Counted from the stretch's first letter, positions 49,567 to 59,535 are shown. The stretch: 64,000 bases of DNA from Methylobacterium sp. 77 (GCF_000372825.1 NZ_KB910516.1:2326011-2390010); one strand, 5' to 3'. The notes: generated by a model from the letters alone, not told the origin. A program made the numbers and translations.

Positions 49567-49639
49567 TTGAACGGTGTGCAGTTGGGCACTTGAACGCCGT
49601 GCAAATTCAGGCGATGCCTTCGGTGTGAACAGCGTTCAA
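49567..49639. promoter_or_regulatory. Three palindromic operator-like repeats upstream of the PspA-like gene
   Basis: TTGAACGGTGTGCA (49567) and TTGAACGCCGTGCA (49590) are direct copies 23 bp apart. A third copy, in reverse orientation, is TGAACAGCGTTCAA (49626). All fit TGNAC-N3-GTNCA. They precede the ribosome-binding site of the gene at 49656. An unknown regulator of the envelope-stress pair is suggested. Confidence 0.65.
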
Positions 49640-49655
49640 ACACCGGAGGCACACC

Positions 49656-50339
49656 ATGCTCAAGTTGTTTCGACTCCTCGCCCGTGGGGCCGCCGCCCGG
49701 GCCGAAGAGGAGGTGATCGATCGGCACGCCCTGCTCATCCTCGACCAGCAGATCAGGGAGACCCGTGTCTCGCTGGAGCGCAGCCGCCTTGCCCTCGCCT
49801 CCGCCGTGGCCGGCGACAAGGCGGAGGAGCGCCGGCTCTCCCAGGTCGAGGCGCGCTCGGCCGACCTCGAAGAGCGTGCCCTGGCCGCCCTCGCAGCCGG
49901 GCGCGATGAACTCGCCGCCGAGGCGGCCGACGCCATCGCCGAACTCGAGGCCGAGCGCGATGCGATCGGCGAGGCACGTCTGCGCTTTGCCCGCGAGGTC
50001 GCCCGCATCCGCGCCGTCGTCGCCGATGCGACTCGCCGGCAGAACGAGCTGGAGCGCGGCCGCCGCATCGCCGCTGCGGCGGAAGCGGCACGGCGCCTCG
50101 GAATCCAGGCTCACGCCAACGACCGTGCGACGCTGAAGGAAGCGGAGGCGACCTTGAGCCGACTACGCGCGCTCCAGGCCGAGGCCGCCGATACGGAAGC
50201 GGCCTTGGCGGAAATGGAACCGGGTCTCTCGGTCGCGGAGCGGCTGGAACGCGAGGGTTTCGGCTCCAGCACCCGGCCGAGCGGCGGCGCCGTGCTCGAA
50301 CGGCTTCGGAGCAAGCTCCGGACCGACGCCGCGGCGTGA
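49656..50339 (+). CDS. PspA/IM30-like coiled-coil protein
   Basis: 227-aa protein that is almost entirely charged coiled coil, beginning LKLFRLLARGAAARAEEEVIDRHAL. The pattern of an N-terminal amphipathic helix and long Ala/Arg/Glu heptads matches the PspA/Vipp1 (ESCRT-III-like) superfamily, which protects the inner membrane under stress. Sequence identity to E. coli PspA is low and no PspF, PspB or PspC is nearby. It pairs with the YiaA-like gene 60 nt downstream. GGAGG gives a strong ribosome site. Confidence 0.72.
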   Translation: MLKLFRLLARGAAARAEEEVIDRHALLILDQQIRETRVSLERSRLALASAVAGDKAEERRLSQVEARSADLEERALAALAAGRDELAAEAADAIAELEAERDAIGEARLRFAREVARIRAVVADATRRQNELERGRRIAAAAEAARRLGIQAHANDRATLKEAEATLSRLRALQAEAADTEAALAEMEPGLSVAERLEREGFGSSTRPSGGAVLERLRSKLRTDAAA

Positions 50340-50399
50340 CGACGCGACGAACTCCAATTCCCGAACTCCCCTCATTCCTCACGTATCAGGACGACGACC

Positions 50400-50672
50400 A
50401 TGACCAACGAGACCACACAGCATTCCGGCGCCTGGGTCACCTTCACCTACGCATCCTTCATCGGCTCGGCGGCGATGGTGGCCCTCGGCATCCTGTTCAT
50501 GCCCATGGACATCTGGGTCAAGGGCTACCTCGCAATGGGCACGGTCATGCTGGTCCAGTCCTGCATCACTGCCACGAAGACCCTTCGCGACGTCCATGAG
50601 GGCCGCCGCATGGTCAACCGGATCGAGGATGCCAAGACTGAGCGCCTGCTCATGTCGGTGGGCAAAGATTGA
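50400..50672 (+). CDS. YiaA/YiaB-domain inner-membrane protein
   Basis: 90-aa protein with two membrane helices ([17 protein letters not shown] and [20 protein letters not shown]), the yiaA/B domain. Function unknown; it often accompanies PspA-like proteins and may be their membrane partner, which is inference from adjacency. Confidence 0.86.
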   Translation: MTNETTQHSGAWVTFTYASFIGSAAMVALGILFMPMDIWVKGYLAMGTVMLVQSCITATKTLRDVHEGRRMVNRIEDAKTERLLMSVGKD

Positions 50673-50718
50673 CGCGGTCTCGATTGACGAGGCTCGGGAG
50701 GGATGGGACATCCCTCCC

Positions 50719-51645
50719 ATGACGATGTCCGATACGACTCCGCCACCGCCTCCCGCCGCCGAGCTCGCCGCCCTCAAGGACGAGGTGACCACGTGGTTCG
50801 CGAGCCTTCGCGACCGTATCGTGGCGGAGCTGGAGGCGATCGAGGCGGAGGCCGTAGGGCCGTTCCACCCCGATGCCTCGGCCGAGGCCGGCCGATTCGT
50901 GAAGACGCCCTGGCAGCGGACGGATCACAGCGGCACGCCCGGCGGCGGCGGCACCATGGCGATGCTGCATGGCCGCGTGTTCGAGAAGGCCGGCGTCCAC
51001 GTCTCGCAGGTCTTCGGTGAGTTCGCCCCGGAATTCCGCGCCCAGATGCCCGGCGCGTCGGAAGACCCGCGCTTCTACGCCACTGGCATCTCGCTCATCG
51101 TCCATCCCTGGAATCCGAACGTGCCGACGGTTCACATGAACACGCGCTTCGTCTCCACGACGAAGACGTGGTTCGGCGGCGGCGCCGACCTGACGCCCGT
51201 GCTCGACCGGCGCCGGACGCAAACCGATCCCGACACGCTTCGATTCCACGCGGCCTTGAAGGCCGCCTGCGACGCCCATGCGCCGGCCGCCGACTACGAC
51301 CGCTACAAGGCGTGGTGTGAGGAATACTTCTTCCTGAAGCACCGCAACGAGCCGCGCGGCATCGGCGGCATCTTCTACGACTATCACTGGACCGGCGATC
51401 CGAAGGCCGATCTCGCCTTCACCAAGGATGTCGGCCTCGCCTTCCTCGACGCCTATCCGGCCATCGTGCGGGCCAACCTCTCGACGCCCTGGACCGAGGC
51501 CGACCGGCTGGAGCAGCAGGTGCGGCGCGGGCGCTACGTGGAGTTCAACCTGCTCTACGACCGCGGCACCATCTTCGGCCTCAAGACCGGCGGCAACGTC
51601 GCCTCGATCCTGTCCTCGCTGCCGCCCACCGTGCGCTGGCCGTGA
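50719..51645 (+). CDS. hemF: HemF, oxygen-dependent coproporphyrinogen III oxidase
   Basis: Converts coproporphyrinogen III to protoporphyrinogen IX using oxygen. Signature stretches: [39 protein letters not shown] and [12 protein letters not shown]. The dimer-interface loop [19 protein letters not shown] is intact. About 308 aa from the ATG at 50719, with another ATG two codons in. It overlaps the helicase start by 4 nt. Confidence 0.95.
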   Translation: MTMSDTTPPPPPAAELAALKDEVTTWFASLRDRIVAELEAIEAEAVGPFHPDASAEAGRFVKTPWQRTDHSGTPGGGGTMAMLHGRVFEKAGVHVSQVFGEFAPEFRAQMPGASEDPRFYATGISLIVHPWNPNVPTVHMNTRFVSTTKTWFGGGADLTPVLDRRRTQTDPDTLRFHAALKAACDAHAPAADYDRYKAWCEEYFFLKHRNEPRGIGGIFYDYHWTGDPKADLAFTKDVGLAFLDAYPAIVRANLSTPWTEADRLEQQVRRGRYVEFNLLYDRGTIFGLKTGGNVASILSSLPPTVRWP

Positions 51646-52760
51646 GCGAAGACCTACCGACCCGGTTCGCGCCGCAGCAGGACGCGGCGCTCAAAGCCAT
51701 CGCGGAGTGGCGCAAGGCCGGCGGTCCCCAGGTGTTCCGCCTGTTCGGCTATGCCGGCACCGGCAAGACCACCCTGGCGCGCCGGATCGCCGACGATGTC
51801 GAGGGCAACGTGGTCTTCGGCGCCTTCACCGGGAAGGCGGCCTCGGTCATGCGGTCCAAGGGCTGCCACGACGCCGCGACGATCCACAGCCTGATCTACC
51901 GCAGCAAGGAGACCGAGGAGGGAGGGCCGGCCTTCACCCTCAACCGGACGGGCCCGGTCTCGAAGGCGGAACTCGTCATCATCGACGAATGCTCGATGGT
52001 CGATTCAGATCTCGGCAACGACCTCCTCTCCTTCGACAAGCCGGTCCTCGTCCTCGGCGACCCCGCCCAGTTGCCGCCGGTGCGCGGCGGCGGGTTCTTC
52101 ACCGAGGCCGAGCCCGACGTGATGCTCACCGACGTGCACCGCCAGGCCGCCGACGACCCGATCGTGCGCATGGCGATGACGATCCGCGAGGGCGGCCGGC
52201 TCAGCATCGGCGAGTACGGCGAGAGCCGGGTCGTCTCGCGCCGCTCCCTCGACCCGTCGAGCGTGCTCGACTGCGATCAGGTGCTGGTGGGCATGAACAA
52301 GACGCGGCGCCTCTACAACAATCGCCTGCGCGAGCTTGCCGGCCATGGCGACCCGATGCCGGCGGTGGGCGAGAAACTGGTCTGTCTGCGCAACGACCGC
52401 ACCAAGGGCCTGCTCAACGGCTCGACCTGGACGGTCCATGCCCTCCGGGCGGCGCCGCGCGCCGATACGATCCGCCTCGACGTGGTGCCCGAGGACGACC
52501 CCGCCCTGCGTCGGCGGCCCATCGACATCAAGGTGTTGCGCGCGGTGATGTCGGGCTCGGAGGAGGAGATCCCGGCCTTTCTCAAGCGCGAAACCGACGA
52601 GTTCACCTACGGCTACGCCCTGACCGTGCACAAGGCGCAGGGTTCGCAATGGGACAACGTCGTGCTGTTCGACGAATCCTTCGCCTTCCGCGAGCACCGC
52701 GCCCGCTGGCTCTATACCGGCCTCACCCGCGCTGCCCGTGCGATCACGGTGGTGATGTAG
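51642..52760 (+). CDS. RecD-like ATP-dependent DNA helicase
   Basis: 372-aa superfamily 1 helicase of the RecD/TraA type without the N-terminal extension of RecD2. Walker A is [13 protein letters not shown], near residue 37; Walker B is [12 protein letters not shown]. Motif III is [15 protein letters not shown], and the C-terminal UvrD-like motif is [21 protein letters not shown] start overlaps hemF. It probably acts in replication or repair; no nuclease domain is visible. Confidence 0.9.
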   Translation: MSEDLPTRFAPQQDAALKAIAEWRKAGGPQVFRLFGYAGTGKTTLARRIADDVEGNVVFGAFTGKAASVMRSKGCHDAATIHSLIYRSKETEEGGPAFTLNRTGPVSKAELVIIDECSMVDSDLGNDLLSFDKPVLVLGDPAQLPPVRGGGFFTEAEPDVMLTDVHRQAADDPIVRMAMTIREGGRLSIGEYGESRVVSRRSLDPSSVLDCDQVLVGMNKTRRLYNNRLRELAGHGDPMPAVGEKLVCLRNDRTKGLLNGSTWTVHALRAAPRADTIRLDVVPEDDPALRRRPIDIKVLRAVMSGSEEEIPAFLKRETDEFTYGYALTVHKAQGSQWDNVVLFDESFAFREHRARWLYTGLTRAARAITVVM

Positions 52761-52849
52761 GGGCGCCCACGCGAGCGCCTGCGCAAAGAGTGGCATGAGG
52801 CCAAGTCACCACCTAAGTGACAAAACAGACCCTCCTTGGAGAAACACCC

Positions 52850-53416
52850 TTGTCCCACGAAGAGTCCGGACCGCCCCGCATGCATGCCACCACGATCCTC
52901 ATGGTCCGCAAGGGCGGCCGCGTGGTGATCGGCGGCGACGGGCAGGTCAGCCTCGGCCAGACCATCGTCAAGGGCAATGCCCGCAAGGTGCGCCGCCTCG
53001 CCAAGGGGTCGGTCATCGGCGGTTTCGCCGGCGCCACCGCCGACGCGTTCACCCTGTTCGAACGGCTCGAAGCCAAGCTCGAACAGTATCCGGGGCAGCT
53101 CACCCGCGCCTGCGTCGAACTCACCAAGGATTGGCGCACCGACCGCTACCTGCGGCGTCTGGAAGCGATGATGCTGGTGGCGGACAAGGATGTCAGCCTG
53201 CTCCTCTCCGGCGCCGGCGACGTGCTGGAGCCGGAAGGCGGCGTCATGGCGATCGGGTCGGGCGGCAATTACGCGCTGGCCGCGGCCCGCGCCCTGGAAG
53301 ACAGCGAGCATGACGCGGAAGCAATCGTGCGCCGCGCGCTCGGCATCGCAGCCGAAATTTGCGTCTACACGAACGGGAATCTCGTCATCGAGCAATTGGA
53401 CAGCTCAGAATCTTAG
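52850..53416 (+). CDS. hslV: HslV (ClpQ), ATP-dependent protease peptidase subunit
   Basis: Threonine peptidase of the HslUV protease. The mature N-terminus should be the Thr in [12 protein letters not shown] after removal of about 12 residues. [23 protein letters not shown] is the family core. The TTG at 52850 is preferred because GGAG lies eight bases upstream; a GTG at 52817 adds 11 residues. hslU lies about 2 kb further on, separated by a chemoreceptor. Confidence 0.93.
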   Translation: MSHEESGPPRMHATTILMVRKGGRVVIGGDGQVSLGQTIVKGNARKVRRLAKGSVIGGFAGATADAFTLFERLEAKLEQYPGQLTRACVELTKDWRTDRYLRRLEAMMLVADKDVSLLLSGAGDVLEPEGGVMAIGSGGNYALAAARALEDSEHDAEAIVRRALGIAAEICVYTNGNLVIEQLDSSES

Positions 53417-53501
53417 TGCCGCCGTAGATGCGCGGTTAACGCAAATTTGCAGTTTCCTACCTAGTACTGCTGCCAACCTCGGTGGAAACAGGTCGGTGGC
53501 G

Positions 53502-55172
53502 ATGCGTATCAGGGCGAAGATCCTCAGTTTCGTGGGCGTATGCTCAATGGTGACGCTCGTCGTCGCCGCGATCAGCATCCTGTCGCTCCAGACCTTCAAC
53601 AGCGCGTTGACGGATGCGAAGCTCGCCTCCCAGCGCGCTCTGAATGCGGCCAACCTGAAACAGATCGTGACCAGCGTCGTCGTCGAGTCGCGCGGCATCT
53701 ATGCGGCGAAAGACACGCAGGACGCCGTGAAATACGCCGTCCGCCTCCGGAAGAACCTGGAGACGATGAACGTGCTCCTCATTGATTGGGCACCGAAGGT
53801 GCCCGCGAACGAGCGTCCGCTCTTCGACAAGATCGCCGCCGACGCGGCGAGCTTCACCACCCTGCGCAACGAAACCGCGCGTCTCGGCACCGAGATTTCG
53901 CCCAAAACGGCTGCCGATCAGGGGTTCAACGAGGACAATCGCGCCAACCGCCAGGCCTTCCAGGACAGCATCGAGAAGCTCGTCTCCGGTAGCGAGGCCG
54001 AGGTCGAGGCGATCGATCGGTGGACCGACGAGCTCTATGCGCAGCGCCTGAACCTGCTGCTGGCCCTCGCCATCGGCGGAACGCTCGGTTGCCTTCTGAT
54101 CGGGGGCTATGTCGGAACGCGCGAGATCGCGCGTCCTTTGGCCGGCGTGTCCCTGGCGATCCGCCGTCTCTCCGAGGGTGATCTCACCTTGCCGGTGATG
54201 AAGGCGCGGCGCGACGAGATCGGTGAGATCTGGACGAGCATGCAGGTCTTCTCGGCAACGATGAAGGAAGCGGGCGAACTCCGCGTGAACCAGGATCAGG
54301 CCGCCGGCATCGCGTCCCAGCGCCGCCGCGCCGAGATGGGTGCCTTGGCGGACCGCTTCCAGGGAAGCGTCGGCAACCTCGTCGATACCCTGTCCGGTTC
54401 GGCCGCCGAGATGGAGCTCACCGCACGGTCCATGGCCGCCACCGCGGACCAGACCAACCGGCAATCGACGGCGGTGATGAACGCGGCCAACGAGACCGCC
54501 ATGAACGTCCAGGCCGTCGCCGCGGCGACGGAGGAACTCGCCGCCACCGCCAATGAGATCGGCGCGCAGGTATCCCAGACCTCGGCCGCGGCGGCCGGTG
54601 CGGTGGAGAGCGCCCGTCGGACCTCGGAGCGCGTGAAGGTGCTCGCCGACAGCGCATCCCGCATCGGCGACGTGGTCGCGCTGATCTCCAGCATCGCCAG
54701 CCAGACCAACTTGCTGGCCCTGAATGCGACGATCGAAGCGGCGCGCGCCGGTGAGGCGGGCCGCGGCTTCGCCGTCGTCGCCGCCGAGGTGAAGGGGCTG
54801 GCTGCCCAGACCGCGAAGGCGACCGACGAGATCACCGCCCAGATCGCGACGATCCAGGACGCCACCCGCGACACGGTCGGCGCCATCGAGGAGATCGGCG
54901 CCACCATCGGCACCGTGCACACGATCGCCATGGGCGTCGCCGCGGCCGTCGAGGAGCAGCAGGTGGCGACCCAGGAGATCGCCCGCAGCGTCAGCGATGC
55001 GGCGCGCGGAACCCAGGCCGTGACCGAAACCATCGCGGACGTGCAGAGCGCCGCCGTCCAGACCGGCGCCGGCGCCTCGCAGGTTCTGGCCGCGGCCGAA
55101 CAGCTGACCCGCCAATCGACCAGTCTCGGACACGAGGTCGAGGGCTTCGTCGGCGGCATCCGCGCCGCCTGA
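53502..55172 (+). CDS. Methyl-accepting chemotaxis protein between hslV and hslU
   Basis: 556-aa chemoreceptor. TM1 covers about residues 8-30, a roughly 150-residue helical-bundle (4HB-like) sensor follows, TM2 is near residue 190, then come HAMP and the signalling helix with the tip [19 protein letters not shown]. It starts 86 nt after the hslV stop in the same direction and splits the usual hslV-hslU operon. Ligand unknown. Confidence 0.93.
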   Translation: MRIRAKILSFVGVCSMVTLVVAAISILSLQTFNSALTDAKLASQRALNAANLKQIVTSVVVESRGIYAAKDTQDAVKYAVRLRKNLETMNVLLIDWAPKVPANERPLFDKIAADAASFTTLRNETARLGTEISPKTAADQGFNEDNRANRQAFQDSIEKLVSGSEAEVEAIDRWTDELYAQRLNLLLALAIGGTLGCLLIGGYVGTREIARPLAGVSLAIRRLSEGDLTLPVMKARRDEIGEIWTSMQVFSATMKEAGELRVNQDQAAGIASQRRRAEMGALADRFQGSVGNLVDTLSGSAAEMELTARSMAATADQTNRQSTAVMNAANETAMNVQAVAAATEELAATANEIGAQVSQTSAAAAGAVESARRTSERVKVLADSASRIGDVVALISSIASQTNLLALNATIEAARAGEAGRGFAVVAAEVKGLAAQTAKATDEITAQIATIQDATRDTVGAIEEIGATIGTVHTIAMGVAAAVEEQQVATQEIARSVSDAARGTQAVTETIADVQSAAVQTGAGASQVLAAAEQLTRQSTSLGHEVEGFVGGIRAA

Positions 55173-55333
55173 CGCTTCGGCACGAGGCTCTGGAAAGGGC
55201 GGAGGCCGACGCTTAGATCGGGTTCGTGCAGGATCCCGTACCCTTTCCCAGCCATCCGGACGCGATCGCCGCCGGTTCGCCTCACCAGGCCGAACCGGCG
55301 GCGATCCGCATTGGAGGCCACACCGCCGCTTGG

Positions 55334-55405
55334 CACTCGCCTCGTTCAGGGCCCTCGCCTCGCTCTAAGCCCTTGCTTCCTTCAGGACCCTTGCCTCGGT
55401 CACGG
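55334..55405. repeat. Four contiguous 18-bp imperfect repeats upstream of hslU
   Basis: Units begin CACTCGCCTCG (55334), CCCTCGCCTCG (55352), CCCTTGCTTCC (55370) and CCCTTGCCTCG (55388), all 18 bp. They sit in the 319-bp gap 55173-55491 between the chemoreceptor and hslU. No gene is seen in that gap; an ORF through the repeats lacks family features. Confidence 0.75.
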
Positions 55406-55491
55406 GCCGGCTGGCATCGTTCCCGCACGGACCGGGTCTGCGCCCTCCCCTCCTCCCGGGCAGCGCAGCTGCCGCATCCGACCGGAGCGTG

Positions 55492-56805
55492 ATGACAACC
55501 TTCTCTCCCCGCGAAATCGTCTCCGAACTCGACCGGTTCATCGTCGGCCAGCGTGACGCCAAGCGCGCCGTGGCCATTGCCCTGCGCAATCGCTGGCGCC
55601 GGCAACAGCTCGTCGGTCCCCTGCGCGAGGAGGTGGCGCCGAAGAACATCCTGATGATCGGCCCGACGGGGTGCGGGAAGACCGAGATCGCGCGGCGGCT
55701 CGCCAAGCTCGCGGGCGCACCGTTCCTCAAGATCGAGGCGACCAAGTTCACCGAGGTCGGCTATGTCGGCCGTGACGTGGAGCAGATCATCCGCGACCTC
55801 GTGGAGGTGGGCATCGGCCTGAAACGCGAGGAGAAGCGCCGCTCGGTCCAGGCGAAGGCCGAGGCGGCGGCGGAATCGCGCATCCTCGACGCCCTCGTCG
55901 GACCGACATCGGGTCAGGCCACCCGCGAGAGCTTCCGCAAGAAGCTGAGGAACAGCGAACTCGACGACAAGGAGGTCGAGATCGAGCTGTCGGGCGGCTC
56001 GCCCGGCGGGCTGCCGATGTTCGAGATCCCCGGGATGCCGGGAGCCTCCATGGGCGCGGTCAATCTCGGCGACATGCTCGGCAAAGCGCTCGGCGGCCAG
56101 AAGGGCAAGCCGAAGCGGATGACCGTGCGCGAAGCCTATGCGCCCCTGCTGGCGGAGGAATCCGACAAGCTCGTGGACACCGAATCCCTCACACAGGAGG
56201 CGATCCGCGACGTCGAGAACAACGGCATCGTCTTCCTCGACGAGATCGACAAGATCTGCGCCAAGGAAGGCCGCTCCTCGGCGGACGTCTCACGGGAGGG
56301 CGTGCAGCGCGATCTCCTGCCGCTGATCGAGGGAACGACGGTGGCGACGAAGCACGGGCCGGTGAAGACCGACCACGTGCTGTTCATCGCGAGCGGCGCC
56401 TTCCACGTCTCGAAACCGTCCGATCTCCTGCCGGAATTGCAGGGCCGCCTGCCGATCCGCGTCGAGCTGCAGCCGCTCACCGTGCAGGATTTCAAGCAGA
56501 TCCTCACCACCACCGAGGCGAGCCTGCTGAAACAGACGGTGGCGCTGCTGGCGACGGAGGGCGTGACCCTCGCCTTCACCGACGACGCCGTGGACGCCCT
56601 GGCGAGGGTGGCCGTCGACGTGAACAACTCGGTGGAGAATATCGGCGCGCGCCGGCTGCAGACCGTGCTCGAGCGGGTGATCGACGAGATCTCCTTCACC
56701 GCCACCGACCGGTCCGGCGAGACCGTGCCGATCGATGCGGCCTATGTCCGCGAGCGGGTCGAGAGCCTCGCGGCCAATGCCGATCTCAGCCGGTTCATCC
56801 TGTAA
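55492..56805 (+). CDS. hslU: HslU (ClpY), ATPase subunit of HslUV
   Basis: AAA+ unfoldase that feeds HslV. It begins [19 protein letters not shown]. Walker A is [19 protein letters not shown], Walker B is [17 protein letters not shown], and the pore motif is [10 protein letters not shown]. The C-terminal LSRFIL tail that inserts into HslV is intact. 437 aa. GGAG is four bases before the ATG at 55492; the overlapping GTG at 55489 is less likely. Confidence 0.96.
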   Translation: MTTFSPREIVSELDRFIVGQRDAKRAVAIALRNRWRRQQLVGPLREEVAPKNILMIGPTGCGKTEIARRLAKLAGAPFLKIEATKFTEVGYVGRDVEQIIRDLVEVGIGLKREEKRRSVQAKAEAAAESRILDALVGPTSGQATRESFRKKLRNSELDDKEVEIELSGGSPGGLPMFEIPGMPGASMGAVNLGDMLGKALGGQKGKPKRMTVREAYAPLLAEESDKLVDTESLTQEAIRDVENNGIVFLDEIDKICAKEGRSSADVSREGVQRDLLPLIEGTTVATKHGPVKTDHVLFIASGAFHVSKPSDLLPELQGRLPIRVELQPLTVQDFKQILTTTEASLLKQTVALLATEGVTLAFTDDAVDALARVAVDVNNSVENIGARRLQTVLERVIDEISFTATDRSGETVPIDAAYVRERVESLAANADLSRFIL

Positions 56806-56839
56806 GAGCAAGTTTCGATGAGGTTCGGCGGCCCTTCGC

Positions 56840-57904
56840 TCAGGCCGACCAGACCTGCCCCGGTCGGAGGGGAACGAAGCGGGCGGGGTCGATCCCTTCC
56901 GCCTCGCAGGCGGCCAGCAGCGCCTCCGCCGGTTGCTCGATCCCCTCGTCGGTGAGGCGGAACGTGCCCCAATGGTGGCCGAGCGCCTGATCGGCTCCGA
57001 GCAGTTTGGCCGCGATGACCGCGTCGGCCGGGTTCATGTGCTGGGCCTTCATGAACCAGCGCGGCTCGTAGGCACCGATCGGAAGGGTCGCGAGACGCGG
57101 CGGGCCGAAGCGGTCGCGGGCCTCTCTGAAGATCGCGCCATCGGCGAGACCGGTATCGCCGGAATGATAGTGGACGCCCGACGGGCTGGTCAGGACGTAG
57201 GAGCACCACAACGCCATGCGCTTGTCGTTCAGGCCCCGCGCCGACCAGTGGTTGGCGGGCGTCATGTGGATGGTGAGCCCGCCTCCGAGGTCGATCGACT
57301 GGCCCCAGTCGCGCGTCTCCACGTGCATCGTCTCGTCGAAGGAGCGCAGGATGGCGTCGTTGCCGAGGGGGGCCACGATCAGGGGCTGATGGCTCTGCCA
57401 GAGCCTCGCCACGGTCGGACCGTCGAGATGGTCGTAATGGTTGTGGGTGATCAGCACCACATCGATGGGCGGCAGGTCGTCGAAGGCGATGCCGGGAGGA
57501 TTGACCCGCTTCGGGCCGGCCATGGACAGCGGGCTGGCACGCGGCGCGAAGACCGGATCGACCAGGATGTTGCGGCGGGCGGTCTGGAACAGGTAGCTCG
57601 CATGGCCGATGAACGAGACCCGCAACCCGTCCACCCGTTCGGGCGGCTTATCGTTGAAGGGGCTCGGGAACGAGGCGGGCCAGTCGATTCCGGCCCTCTC
57701 CCGCTTCCAGCGCAGGATGTCGCCCAGCACCTTATCCGGTGGCTGGTCGACGCCGTGGAACTGCAACCCATCGAAATGATCGGTGACGGGGCCGCTGTAA
57801 TACGGGTTTCGGCCCCTGCTGCGCCGATGGGCGGCATAACCGACCCCACCGAGCGTCATGACGGTGACCGCAGAGAGGGTCGCGAGCAGGCTTTGCCGTT
57901 TCAT
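56840..57904 (-). CDS. Metallo-beta-lactamase-fold hydrolase (NAPE-PLD/UlaG-like)
   Basis: 354-aa protein with an N-terminal helix (SLLATLSAVTVMTLGGVGYAA), suggesting membrane anchoring or export. The metal motif is ITHNHYDHLDG, with later ligands in TPANHWSARG, HSGDTGLADG and GHHWGTFRL. It resembles N-acyl-phosphatidylethanolamine phospholipase D-like lactonase/phosphodiesterase proteins; its substrate is unknown. The ATG at 57904 is preferred over 57934. Confidence 0.88.
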   Translation of the reverse strand: MKRQSLLATLSAVTVMTLGGVGYAAHRRSRGRNPYYSGPVTDHFDGLQFHGVDQPPDKVLGDILRWKRERAGIDWPASFPSPFNDKPPERVDGLRVSFIGHASYLFQTARRNILVDPVFAPRASPLSMAGPKRVNPPGIAFDDLPPIDVVLITHNHYDHLDGPTVARLWQSHQPLIVAPLGNDAILRSFDETMHVETRDWGQSIDLGGGLTIHMTPANHWSARGLNDKRMALWCSYVLTSPSGVHYHSGDTGLADGAIFREARDRFGPPRLATLPIGAYEPRWFMKAQHMNPADAVIAAKLLGADQALGHHWGTFRLTDEGIEQPAEALLAACEAEGIDPARFVPLRPGQVWSA

Positions 57905-57948
57905 CCACCGGAGATGGCGGCGTCGGCCGTGCAATCAAGACGCCCCCC

Positions 57949-58155
57949 TCAGGCCGGGGCGCCCTTCTCCATCACAGCCACGAGTTCGGCGGCGAGAGCA
58001 CGGATTTTCAGGTGCGCCTGGTCCTCGATCTCCTCGCGCGTCTTGTTCTCGGTGGAGATGACGACGACGCCGGTCATCCGTCCGTGGGCACCGATGAGCG
58101 TGAAGTTGAACCGGCCCATCCGGCTTCTGCGAACGACGTAATGCGGCTGCGGCAA
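57949..58155 (-). CDS. Small hypothetical protein with an occluded ribosome-binding site
   Basis: 68-aa protein, not recognised. It is basic at the start (PQPHYVVRRSRMGRFNFTLI) and helical later (NKTREEIEDQAHLKIRALAAEL). A TTG at 58155 is chosen since AGGAG lies eight bases upstream. That ribosome site (GAAAGGAG) is fully paired in a 10-bp stem with CTCCTTTC just upstream, so translation is probably conditional. An ATG at 58119 is the fallback start. It follows the Rieske oxygenase in the same orientation. Confidence 0.66.
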   Translation of the reverse strand: MPQPHYVVRRSRMGRFNFTLIGAHGRMTGVVVISTENKTREEIEDQAHLKIRALAAELVAVMEKGAPA

Positions 58156-58162
58156 CGGTCTC

Positions 58163-58195
58163 GCTCCTTTCAAAGATCGTCGATCTGAAAGGAGC
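58163..58195 (-). promoter_or_regulatory. Shine-Dalgarno-sequestering hairpin
   Basis: In mRNA sense, GCTCCTTTCA pairs perfectly with TGAAAGGAGC, extended by inner GATC/GATC pairing. The 3' strand is the ribosome-binding site of the small gene starting at 58155. It resembles an RNA thermometer or protein-bound translational switch. Confidence 0.6.
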
Positions 58196-58202
58196 GGCTA
58201 CG

Positions 58203-58232
58203 GATCGCGCGCGGGAAAAGTTTCGCGCGATC
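58203..58232 (-). terminator. Hairpin after the Rieske oxygenase gene
   Basis: GATCGCGCG (58203-58211) pairs with CGCGCGATC (58224-58232) over a 12-nt loop. It begins about 10 nt after the oxygenase stop. There is no U-run. Confidence 0.45.
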
Positions 58233-58242
58233 GTGATCGAAA

Positions 58243-59352
58243 TCAGGAGCGCCAGCGCAGTTCTTGCCGGATCAATGGATTGCGGAACGACCTCGTCTCG
58301 CGGGCGGCCTGAAGGGCTTCGCGCTTGAGCCGGAAATACCATTGCGACGGCAGGTCGCTCTGGCCGAACAGCACCATGGTCGGCTTGCGGTCGAGCCCGG
58401 CCTGGGCGTGCTGGAGCACCTGCTGGTCCTGGGTCAGGAACTGCCGCATGAGCGGGCGTGCCAGCGGCGTCAGCAGGTTGAGGACCGGCATGTTCCAGTA
58501 CAGCGCATTGGTGAGCATGGTCCGGTTATGGGTCAGCGGTGTCGCGAACGTGTAGTTCGCCACCCGCTTCGCCCCCGCCTCGATCCGCTCCAGGCGAACG
58601 CCGGGCAGGCGGAACTCGATCTCGACCTCCGGCACGCCGCCGAGCAGCTTGTAGACCGGCGAACTCGTCGTCGTGGCATGGCTCGACATGGTGAAGCCGT
58701 GCGGCGTCGGCGTGAAGGTCTTCACCTTCTCACGCAAGTCCTTCGATGGCCGGAACCACCAGGAATCATGGACGAAGGCCACGTGGCCGGGATCGACGAG
58801 GCTCAGGGTCGTGAGGTCGAAGGAGGCCTCCACCACCAGCTCGACCACCAGGGATCCTGCCGGCGCGAAGCCGAGTTCGGGCAGGGCCGGCACATCGCCG
58901 CTCGGACCGCCGAGATACGGGTTCACCCAGACGAAGCCCGCGCTCTCGCGGATGGGAAAGCGCTGCACCACGATCCGGGAGAAATCGGCCGCATCCGCCG
59001 AGGACAGGGTCGGAACGTCGCGGCACTGCCCGTCGGTGCCGAAGCGCCAGCCGTGGAAGGGACAGGTCACGGCCTCGCCGTCGAAACGCCCCCGCGACAG
59101 AGCCATGCCCCTGTGCGGGCAGCGGTCGCGCATGGCGAAGAGGGCACCGGCCTTGTCACGCCCGAGGACGATCTGCTCTCCGTTGAGCTCCACCGCGCGC
59201 AGCGCACCAGCCTTCAACGTGTCCGAGCGGCCGACGCAATAGAAGGCGTCCGGCAAAGGCTGGCGCATGGCGTCGGGGTCGAGCACCGCTTCGTCGGTGG
59301 CGGCGGTTCTCGCCGTATCGGCCTTTGCCTCGGTCGGCAGGGATGAGAGCAT
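58243..59352 (-). CDS. Rieske-type aromatic ring-hydroxylating oxygenase
   Basis: 369-aa oxygenase of the vanillate O-demethylase/phenylpropionate-dioxygenase alpha-subunit type. The Rieske cluster is CPHRGM (near residue 75) with CPFHGWRFG. The mononuclear iron facial triad is hinted by DPGHVAFVHDSWW. No reductase or ferredoxin gene adjoins, so electron donors must come from elsewhere. The substrate could be aromatic or a sterol-like molecule. The ATG at 59352 is chosen; 59496 adds 48 unlike residues. Confidence 0.87.
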   Translation of the reverse strand: MLSSLPTEAKADTARTAATDEAVLDPDAMRQPLPDAFYCVGRSDTLKAGALRAVELNGEQIVLGRDKAGALFAMRDRCPHRGMALSRGRFDGEAVTCPFHGWRFGTDGQCRDVPTLSSADAADFSRIVVQRFPIRESAGFVWVNPYLGGPSGDVPALPELGFAPAGSLVVELVVEASFDLTTLSLVDPGHVAFVHDSWWFRPSKDLREKVKTFTPTPHGFTMSSHATTTSSPVYKLLGGVPEVEIEFRLPGVRLERIEAGAKRVANYTFATPLTHNRTMLTNALYWNMPVLNLLTPLARPLMRQFLTQDQQVLQHAQAGLDRKPTMVLFGQSDLPSQWYFRLKREALQAARETRSFRNPLIRQELRWRS

Positions 59353-59535
59353 GACGGACTGCGATGATCCTGAATGACGGGGGCCTGGAGCGATCGTCCG
59401 GCCGTCGATCCCGGTCGGCTCTCCGAGCTTTCGCGCCGCGGCGCCGTCCACGACGGGACGTGGCTCGTCATACGCCTCAGCGACGGCGGTGGCCATAAGG
59501 CAGGTCGCTGGCCACGCTTGTTCGCGCAGGGACCA

